Below are positions 41,453-47,545 of a stretch of 47,545 nucleotides of DNA, piece by piece (positions within the stretch are counted from its first letter, which is position 1; the number at the start of each line of letters is the position of its first letter). Both the position numbers and the translations under genes were made by a program. The stretch is from JBEBSD01 sp040394475 (GTDB lineage Bacteria; Bacteroidota; Bacteroidia; Cytophagales; Spirosomataceae): NCBI GenBank assembly GCA_040394475.1, contig JBEBSD010000048.1:1-47545 (forward strand), written 5' to 3'. The notes under the pieces were generated by a model. The model searched no databases. It saw nothing but the letters and a program-made list of their open reading frames with translations, and was not told where the DNA came from.

Positions 41453-44400
41453 TTAGAAAGATAAGTTAACACCGAACGAGATGGTACGCGACATCGGGTA
41501 GGATTCGCGGTTGATCCCCTGCGAAAGCGCCGAATCTCCCTGGAAATTAGCCTCGGGGTTATAGCCCGGGAATTTACTGATGAACCAGGCGTTGATGATA
41601 GACGTGTACAGACGTACCCGTGACAGCATCAGCCGATCCGTCAATGCTTGCGGCAAGGTATACCCCAGTGCAATGTTCTGGATATTGACATACGTACCTT
41701 TATAAAGCAGTGAACCGCTCAGGTTGGTCCCGTCGTACGACTTCCGGCTGGGCGCTGTGTACTTGGCGTTCGTATTATCGGGTCTCCAGTAATTCTGGAA
41801 ATAGTCGACCGTCGTATTGTTTTGCCCGGTAGCCCTCCCATAAATGGCTTCCATTTGCCGCATGGATATATCCCCGCCCTGAGTACCGTTGATTTGCACC
41901 GACAAATCGATTCCTTTGTACTCAAACGTATTGGTCATTCCCCAGACAAAATCCGGGATGGCCGACCCGATGATGGTATTATCACTGGCGTCGATAATGC
42001 CATCTCCATTCACATCAGCCAGTTTGGGTGTACCCGGGCTGGAGCGAAAACGCCAGCTGGGATTGTTGGCATTTACGATTGGCGAGGTTTTCACCTCTTC
42101 CCAATCCTGGTAAGGACCGAGGTAACTGTTCCCGTAAATGCCGGCAATGGGTCTTCCTTCTGTAGTATACCCGTCATTGTCCAACAGGGGGCGTTTGTCT
42201 TTACCGATATCCAATACCCGGTTGCGGTAATACGATAAATTGGCATTGGTCGACCATTTGAACTCCCCGGTCATGTTTCGGGTAGTAATGGAATATTCGT
42301 ATCCCCGGTTGCGCATGGAACCAATGTTGGCCATATAATTGCCAAAGCCGGTAATGGTTGGAAGCGGCATACGGAATAGCATATCCTCGGTCAGTCGGTA
42401 GAAATAATCCAAACTCAGCGTGATACGGCTGTTCAATAATTCGGCATCAATCCCCACTCCCCAGTCGGTGGTGGACTCCCAGCCCAGCGCCGGGTTGGCA
42501 ATTTTTCCTTCTGTATAGGCCGGTGCTACGCCAGATCCGGCGCCCAACACGTAGGAAGCCGAATTCAGTGTACTGAGTGCCAGGTAATTATCAATACCCG
42601 CATTTCCGATAATCCCCCAACCGCCGCGCAGTTTCAGGTCATTGACATATTTTTGGAGCGGCTCGAAAAATTTCTCATCCGAAAGCCGCCATGCCATGGA
42701 GACAGAAGGGAACACCCCCCATTTGTTATCGGCGCCAAACTTGGATGAACCATCCCGGCGGATACTCCCGGTCAGGTAATATTTCCCGGCGTAATTATAC
42801 ATGATCCGTCCGAAACTACCGATCATGGCCTCGCTCGAGCGGTTGGTACGGGCATCATTTTGCGGGTTCAGGATGGTAAGTCCCTGGTTCAGGGTTGGAA
42901 ACAAATCAGTGGGGTAATCGTATTTAACAAGTTCGGAATTCCGGTAATTAGATTCCTCGATCGAATATCCTGCCATGACACTTACCGAATGCTTGTCAAA
43001 GTCCTTCTGATAGGTAATGAAGTTCTGTGAATTCCAATACAACCGGTTATTGGTTTGGTTGATTCCCTGTGATCTGGAAAAGGTTGCCGAAGTGGTTGGC
43101 ACGGCACTGGGATTGAAATAATTCCGTTCACGGTAGCGGTATTCTGTATGGAATTCCGACCGGAACTTCAGTCCCTGGATAATGTCGATTTCTGTATAAA
43201 GCGTCGAAAGGTGCTTGAAATTCCGGCGGGAATCCTGCTTCATGAACAGGTGCAGCGGGTTTACATAGAACGCGAAGTTCCAGTCCCAGGGATCCAGCAG
43301 GGTATTCCCCCAGAATAACGGCTCCCCGTCTGCGTCCGTCGCGGGCCAGATGGGAGGCATGGCGATGGAGTTATAGATCAGGTTGTTGCTGGAATTGCCC
43401 CCCTCTATGCTGGGCAGTACATTCGAATTTTCCAGTGTGGGCGCCAGCAGAAGCCCGGCCTTGATCCGGTTGGTAAGCTTCAAGTCGATATTCGCCCGGA
43501 ACGAAAGCCGGTTATAATCCGAGTTCAGCACAACTCCCTTCTGGTTGAAATAGCCTCCGGAAATCATATAGTTCACATTATCCGTACCTCCCGAGGCCGA
43601 CAATTGGACGTCATGTACTTTGCCGGTGCGGGTGATCAGGTCTTGCCAGTCGGTATTGTACGGCATCTTATAGATCGTATCACTTACCGTAATCCAACGG
43701 GGAAAGAGGTTCCCCGGGGCTGCCATTCCAGCCGCATTACTGGAATATTTTTCCCAGTTGGCAATACGTGTCTCCGGAGAGTCAGTCCATTTCCAAAGCG
43801 GTACATCCAGGTTATCGGTCCCGAAATTCGGATCCTCGATAATATAAGCATTGGCCCGGGCTTCATCCAGGTACTGGAGAAAATCATCTCCCTGGAGCAT
43901 CTTCATTTTATTGATCCGCTGATCAAACCCGGTGCTCGCATTGATGGTAAGCGTCGGCTTGCCCTTTTTCCCTTTTTTCGTTGTGATCAGGATTACTCCA
44001 TTGGCCGCCTGCGTTCCGTAAATAGCGCTTGAAGACGCATCCTTCAATACTTCTATGGACTCGATGTCCGACACGTTGATCCCGTTCAACGGGTTTTCAT
44101 CTTTGCTGAACCCGTCTTTCAATGGAAAACCATCGATAACGATCAGCGGATTGTTGCTGGCGTTGATGGAGCTGACGCCGCGGATCCGGATACTGGTTCC
44201 GCCGCCCGGCGCCGTATTGGTACTGGAAATTTTAACGCCGGCCATTTTTCCGGCCATCGCCGACGCAAAGTTGGCCATCGGTTTGTCTTTCAGATCCTTA
44301 CTGGACACCGACGAAATGGCCGTCGACACGTCCCGTTTCTTCATGGTACCATACCCCACGACCACCACTTCTTCCAGTGCCCTGGTATCCACTTTCAGCT

Positions 44401-45028
44401 CAATATCGAGTGTGGTTTGATTGGTCACCACAATTTCCTGGTTCAGGTACCCCACGAAGGAGTAAATCAGCGACGCCTCTCCATCCGGTAATGAAATCGA
44501 ATACGTCCCGTTGGCATTGCTGATGGTCCCTCTCTGGGTTCCCTTTACAATAATGCTAACACCGGGCAACGGCTCTCCTCTTTCATCGGTAATGATCCCG
44601 GTCAGGTTCCTGTCCAACAGGATCTCCTCCGGTATCCCGTCCAGGGAGGCCCCTTTGGGAGACGGGCTCTTTTTACGAAGGACAATATGTGAACCCGATA
44701 CTTCATACCGGATATCCAGGGGATTGAGGAAACGATCCAGTATCTCCGACAGCCGTTCTCCTGACGCCACCAGCGTAACTTTACGTTTTGATTTGAGTAA
44801 CGCCGAATGGTATGCAAATTTCACATGAGCTACTTTTTCAATGGTCGTCAACGCATTGTCGAATGGTTGGTCCATAATCTTCAGATCCACCGGACGGTTC
44901 AACACATTTTGTGCGCCCGTCGTGTGAGCCAGGGAAATACCCGAAAATATCACTGCTATTGTCAGCTGCAATAGGGAGATTTTCATAAGTCGGTATAATA
45001 AGGCTTGATTTAGTAAGTTTTTGTTCAT
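41453..45028 (-). CDS. SusC-family TonB-dependent transducer with STN domain (SusC4)
   Basis: Outer-membrane transporter and transducer of 1191 residues from the ATG at 45028 (MNKNLLNQ); a later ATG at MKISLLQL is also possible. Order: signal peptide (to HTTGAQ), STN domain (VDLKIMDQPFDNALTTIEKV...), carboxypeptidase-regulatory-like domain, plug (LEEVVVVGYGTMKKRDVSTAI; IRIRGVSSINASNNPLIVIDG) and barrel ending in Phe (SFGVNLSF). Its regulatory-like domain is less similar to SusC2 and SusC3 than those are to each other. FecR4 and ECF4 lie upstream. Confidence 0.95.
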   Translation of the reverse strand: MNKNLLNQALLYRLMKISLLQLTIAVIFSGISLAHTTGAQNVLNRPVDLKIMDQPFDNALTTIEKVAHVKFAYHSALLKSKRKVTLVASGERLSEILDRFLNPLDIRYEVSGSHIVLRKKSPSPKGASLDGIPEEILLDRNLTGIITDERGEPLPGVSIIVKGTQRGTISNANGTYSISLPDGEASLIYSFVGYLNQEIVVTNQTTLDIELKVDTRALEEVVVVGYGTMKKRDVSTAISSVSSKDLKDKPMANFASAMAGKMAGVKISSTNTAPGGGTSIRIRGVSSINASNNPLIVIDGFPLKDGFSKDENPLNGINVSDIESIEVLKDASSSAIYGTQAANGVILITTKKGKKGKPTLTINASTGFDQRINKMKMLQGDDFLQYLDEARANAYIIEDPNFGTDNLDVPLWKWTDSPETRIANWEKYSSNAAGMAAPGNLFPRWITVSDTIYKMPYNTDWQDLITRTGKVHDVQLSASGGTDNVNYMISGGYFNQKGVVLNSDYNRLSFRANIDLKLTNRIKAGLLLAPTLENSNVLPSIEGGNSSNNLIYNSIAMPPIWPATDADGEPLFWGNTLLDPWDWNFAFYVNPLHLFMKQDSRRNFKHLSTLYTEIDIIQGLKFRSEFHTEYRYRERNYFNPSAVPTTSATFSRSQGINQTNNRLYWNSQNFITYQKDFDKHSVSVMAGYSIEESNYRNSELVKYDYPTDLFPTLNQGLTILNPQNDARTNRSSEAMIGSFGRIMYNYAGKYYLTGSIRRDGSSKFGADNKWGVFPSVSMAWRLSDEKFFEPLQKYVNDLKLRGGWGIIGNAGIDNYLALSTLNSASYVLGAGSGVAPAYTEGKIANPALGWESTTDWGVGIDAELLNSRITLSLDYFYRLTEDMLFRMPLPTITGFGNYMANIGSMRNRGYEYSITTRNMTGEFKWSTNANLSYYRNRVLDIGKDKRPLLDNDGYTTEGRPIAGIYGNSYLGPYQDWEEVKTSPIVNANNPSWRFRSSPGTPKLADVNGDGIIDASDNTIIGSAIPDFVWGMTNTFEYKGIDLSVQINGTQGGDISMRQMEAIYGRATGQNNTTVDYFQNYWRPDNTNAKYTAPSRKSYDGTNLSGSLLYKGTYVNIQNIALGYTLPQALTDRLMLSRVRLYTSIINAWFISKFPGYNPEANFQGDSALSQGINRESYPMSRTISFGVNLSF

Positions 45029-45051
45029 TAATTTAACATGGTTTTGTGTTA

Positions 45052-45141
45052 GGGAATGCAAAACTTAAAATGCGGGCGACTGGTTGCCGCCAGTTACGCT
45101 CTTATTCATGGCCGGTAATGTTGCCGCATTACCGGCTTTTT
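45052..45141 (+). ncRNA. Candidate cis-antisense small RNA against the susC4 leader
   Basis: About 90 nt, ending at a strong plus-strand terminator just upstream of susC4. The start is uncertain. No exact TAnnTTTG is present at a suitable distance; the nearest is TGGTTTTG (45039-45046) with TTTG 15 nt earlier. The position matches the two better supported candidates in the fecR2-susC2 and fecR3-susC3 spacers. Confidence 0.35.
45110..45141 (+). terminator. Intrinsic terminator facing against the operon (fecR4-susC4 spacer)
   Basis: GCCGGTAATG (45110-45119) and CATTACCGGC (45126-45135) form a perfect 10-bp stem with loop TTGCCG, followed by six Ts on the plus strand. The gene strand has no U-run after it. 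Confidence 0.75.
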
Positions 45142-45344
45142 TAGTGTCTATTTTTTCTAGTGTCTATTATCTGTCATATAATTTTGGTTAAAATTGAGTT
45201 GTTCATTTGTATAAAAAGGTTTGAGCTATTAGCCTCGCGGCGAACCGCTTTTATTCATCTGTTTACCGTGGACAGGATCTCCACCGTCCGCGTCCCCGCT
45301 GGCGCCCCCCGGCCTGTGAAGACACCAACCAATGTCATGCGCTA

Positions 45345-45433
45345 GCTAACACCTAATGCCTAGTACCTAAATACCTACAACCTAACACCTAAAACCTAAT
45401 ACCTAGTACCTAATACCTACAACCTAACACCTG
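45345..45433. repeat. Heptanucleotide tandem array 2 (CCTANNA units)
   Basis: About twelve units (cctaatg, cctagta, cctacaa, cctaaca, cctaaaa, cctaata and others), one of them 8 bp long. The array ends one base before the stop codon of fecR4 (45435-45437), so it forms the very 3' end of that gene's transcript or the start of the susC4 leader. A broken copy of the palindrome at 124-147 lies just before it, near 45315. Confidence 0.9.
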
Positions 45434-45434
45434 C

Positions 45435-46496
45435 TCACTGACACCCTTCCCCTTTAAAAATCACCTGCCCGTCGATTACGTTATAGCGGGCGTTAATCAC
45501 TTTGGCAATCAGTTCCAGCTTTTCAAAAAGCGACTCATCGGACAGGGACATGTTCAGCTTACATCCTCTGAACGTCTCTTCATCGTACACCACGTGTATG
45601 CCGTAGATTTCCTCAAGTCCTTCAAAAATCTGTGCGATCGGGGTGTCCACGTAATTAAAATGCTGCAGGCGTTCCTCCGACACCAGGATTTTGGGAACTT
45701 CAACAAGCGTACGGGTCAGGTGCAGGTTCTTTTTTCGAAATACGGCTTGCTGGTTGGGTGCCAAAATCAAGCCCTCCTCCTCCTGGTTGTTATTACCGGG
45801 TTCTCCGCTGTACACCTGCACTCTTCCGGTGTGCACCTCTACCTTCACCTCCTCGCCGTCCCGGCAGGCAGACACTTTAAAACTGGTTCCCAGTACTTTT
45901 GTGACCAAACCGTTTGCAAAGACATAAAACGGCTTTGAAGTGTCCCTGGCCACCTTAAAAAAGGCTTCTCCCTCCAGGTAAACTTCCCGGCTTTCGTCTC
46001 CTTCCATTACAACCCGTATCTGGCTTTTAGGATGCAGCCCCACCGAACTTCCGTCCGGCAACCGGATTTCCCGGATCGTCGCTCCCTCATTTTTCACCTC
46101 ATCCACCTCCATGACGCTCGCTACCGCCTGTTCCGGACGTTCCGATGGAGCCGACGGCTGTAATCCCCACCATCCGATCCCGGCCACCAACACCACTGAA
46201 GCTGCGGCAGCGGCATACCGGTAGAAGCCTCTCACGTTCCCGGTTCGGGAGGTGCCCACATGGCTTAACAGGATTTGACGTACCTGTTCAATGGCTTCTT
46301 CCGGCACTTCCGGATAATAGTCGGAGAGGGATTTCACTAAACCGGAAGCCTTCAGAATGATCGGGACCTGCTCCGGGTACATTTCCTTTACCGATTCCCA
46401 GAACGCAGTACTTTCCGGATCAGGGTACTTCACCCATCCGATAAAGGCCTCGTCCTGAATAAAATCACGTAAGGTATAAGTTGCGTAGCGTTCCAT
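45435..46496 (-). CDS. FecR-family anti-sigma factor (FecR4)
   Basis: Inner-membrane anti-sigma regulator of 353 residues from the ATG at 46496 (MERYATYTLRDFIQDEAF), which resembles the N-terminus of FecR2; the longer open frame to 46589 is unlikely. One membrane segment follows (RYAAAAASVVLVAGIGWWGL). The periplasmic FecR domain (IRLPDGSSVGLHPKSQIRVV, VLGTSFKVSAC, VEVHTGRVQVY) and a C-terminal DUF4974 domain (YVDTPIAQIFEGLEEIYGIHVVYDEE) complete it. It lies between ECF4 and susC4. FecR2 and FecR4 look more like each other than either looks like FecR3. Confidence 0.94.
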   Translation of the reverse strand: MERYATYTLRDFIQDEAFIGWVKYPDPESTAFWESVKEMYPEQVPIILKASGLVKSLSDYYPEVPEEAIEQVRQILLSHVGTSRTGNVRGFYRYAAAAASVVLVAGIGWWGLQPSAPSERPEQAVASVMEVDEVKNEGATIREIRLPDGSSVGLHPKSQIRVVMEGDESREVYLEGEAFFKVARDTSKPFYVFANGLVTKVLGTSFKVSACRDGEEVKVEVHTGRVQVYSGEPGNNNQEEEGLILAPNQQAVFRKKNLHLTRTLVEVPKILVSEERLQHFNYVDTPIAQIFEGLEEIYGIHVVYDEETFRGCKLNMSLSDESLFEKLELIAKVINARYNVIDGQVIFKGEGCQ

Positions 46497-46622
46497 TTTA
46501 AAAAGGTCTATACCCTTAACAGATACGGCGCTTTTAAAAACGTACTCGGTAAAATCTAAAATTTTATTAAAATAATCAGAAGCCGGCAAAAAAAACGGAG
46601 GGTTGGCGCCCTTCTGCGGCGA

Positions 46623-47219
46623 TCAGAAAGGCTTGGTACTGAGGATAGCCACCAACAGGGCAACCGGCAGGAAAGGAAGCTCCGAGCGCAGATGCTGCAT
46701 CGCCCTGTTTAACAAGTTCCGGACCGATTGCTGGTTGATTTCCATTAAGCGCCCAATTTCCTCCGCGGAAAAATCATGGTAATACCGCAGTTGGATGACT
46801 TCCTGCTGGCGCGCCGGGAGTTTCCGGAGTGCCTTATGCAGTAACTGCTGCTGAATCCGGCCGCTTTCCTCTTCTATCCAGCTACTCTCACTGTCTTTTT
46901 CACTGGCAAACCATTGCTCCTTCCAATCCCCTTCAGCACTCAGCACCAACCGGTTAGATTCCGAAGCCCGGATGAGCTTATTGCGAAGGCTCCTGTAGAG
47001 GTAAAAGCGCGGGGCATTGACGTCGTTGAGGGTCTCCCGTTTTTTCCAGATATGCAAAAATAAATCCTGAATACTATCCTGAACCAGCTCCGGATCATCC
47101 GATATCCGGTAACCATACCGGAACAAATCGCGGGAAAAATAATTGTACAATGCTTCGAAAGCCTGACAATTACCATCACGCATGGTATTCCAAATGGTTT
47201 GTTCTTCTGACTGCATCAC
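46623..47219 (-). CDS. FecI-type ECF sigma factor with hydrophobic tail (ECF4)
   Basis: Sigma factor of 198 residues expected to activate susC4-susD4. Region 2 includes NCQAFEALYNYFSRDLFRYGYR and VQDSIQDLFLHIWKKRE. Region 4 includes LPARQQEVIQLRYYHDFSAEEIGRLMEINQQSVRNLL. The end (LPFLPVALLVAILSTKPF) is hydrophobic, as in ECF3. FecR4 follows after 126 bp. In that gap a short weak stem followed by eight Ts on the gene strand (about 46588-46610) could act as an attenuator. Confidence 0.95.
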   Translation of the reverse strand: MMQSEEQTIWNTMRDGNCQAFEALYNYFSRDLFRYGYRISDDPELVQDSIQDLFLHIWKKRETLNDVNAPRFYLYRSLRNKLIRASESNRLVLSAEGDWKEQWFASEKDSESSWIEEESGRIQQQLLHKALRKLPARQQEVIQLRYYHDFSAEEIGRLMEINQQSVRNLLNRAMQHLRSELPFLPVALLVAILSTKPF

Positions 47220-47471
47220 CCGGGTAGAGCTGGTTTTTTTATTTTTATTCCTTGAATAAAAGATGAAATTAATAATTTATAGACAAAATAGAAATTTAAC
47301 CGGCCACAGGTTTCAAAATCCCGGCGCTCCCTGCCCGCGAAACCGCATTTCCAACGATCGGCCCGCCGGAAATTTCCCGAAAAGAATGTACTTTTGATCT
47401 TTAAGCACAGAAACAGGTGTTTTCAGACAAATTTTCCACAGACAAAGCCCCCCGCCATTCGCATATAAACA
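47220..47471. other. Region upstream of ECF sigma 4
   Basis: No gene is seen. The gene strand has T-rich stretches near 47230-47290 but no exact TAnnTTTG for ECF4. On the plus strand TACTTTTG (47389-47396) matches the -7 element and points out of the window, without a TTG upstream; it could belong to a gene beyond the right end. Confidence 0.35.
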
Positions 47472-47545
47472 CCCAGTACCTAGTACCTAATGCCTAATAC
47501 CTAACACCTAGTACCTAGTACCTAACACCTAACACCTAACACCTA
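47472..47545. repeat. Heptanucleotide tandem array 3 (CCTARYA units), cut by the window end
   Basis: At least ten 7-bp units (cccagta, cctagta, cctaatg, cctaata, cctaaca and repeats of these); the last three full units are identical (cctaaca). The array runs to the final base, so its full length is unknown. It lies about 250 bp upstream of the ECF4 start codon. Confidence 0.9.

Noticed and set aside
1..47545. Insertion sequences, prophage or rRNA genes
   Set aside because: No transposase, integrase, phage or rRNA sequence was seen on either strand.

Overview
This window comes from a member of the Bacteroidota. It carries four SusC/SusD pairs, three FecI-type ECF sigma/FecR anti-sigma pairs, a type IX secretion sorting domain, and promoters matching the phylum consensus (TTG about 20 nt before TAnnTTTG). 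The mix of STN-containing SusC proteins, exported sugar-oxidising enzymes and a cytochrome/DUF1549-DUF1553 plus DUF1501 pair is typical of environmental Cytophagales or Chitinophagales. The genus cannot be told from the window. Both ends lie inside 7-bp tandem repeats, so the window may be a contig broken at repeats.

Layout. (1) 274-5154, minus: a SusC/SusD pair without sigma or anti-sigma genes, with a LuxR-type regulator (5687-6358) upstream whose receiver lacks the usual phospho-acceptor Asp. (2) 7520-10246, plus: a secreted T9SS protein with four to five ~140-residue repeats. (3) 10837-12645, plus: a 92-codon fossil in which pieces of an ECF sigma factor run in frame into the last residues of a SusD protein, followed by an intact sulfatase. 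This looks like a polysaccharide utilisation locus (PUL) collapsed by deletion. (4) 12688-13731, minus: an exported DapA/NAL-like enzyme. (5) 13840-21008, minus: ECF sigma, FecR, SusC, SusD, ended by a 15-bp perfect hairpin. (6) 21444-37981, minus: a long locus of ECF sigma, FecR, SusC, SusD, DJ-1/PfpI-like protein, sugar isomerase-like protein, gluconate 2-dehydrogenase subunit 3-like protein, GMC oxidoreductase, cytochrome/DUF1549/LamG/DUF1553 lipoprotein and DUF1501 protein. (7) 38180-39232, plus: a saccharopine dehydrogenase-like protein. (8) 39342-47219, minus: ECF sigma, FecR, SusC, SusD and a small lipoprotein.

How it fits together. SusC/SusD pairs take up oligosaccharides across the outer membrane. 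The STN domain of SusC signals to FecR in the inner membrane, and FecR controls the ECF sigma factor that drives the pair. Locus 6 adds exported enzymes suited to periplasmic oxidation and isomerisation of the imported sugar.

Most notable: each of the three FecR-SusC spacers holds an intrinsic-terminator-like hairpin plus T-run pointing opposite to the genes. In two of the three an exact Bacteroidota -7 element lies 90-130 nt upstream on the same antisense strand, suggesting a small antisense RNA against the 5' end of each susC. Next in interest are the heptanucleotide arrays around PUL regulatory genes and the fossil PUL.
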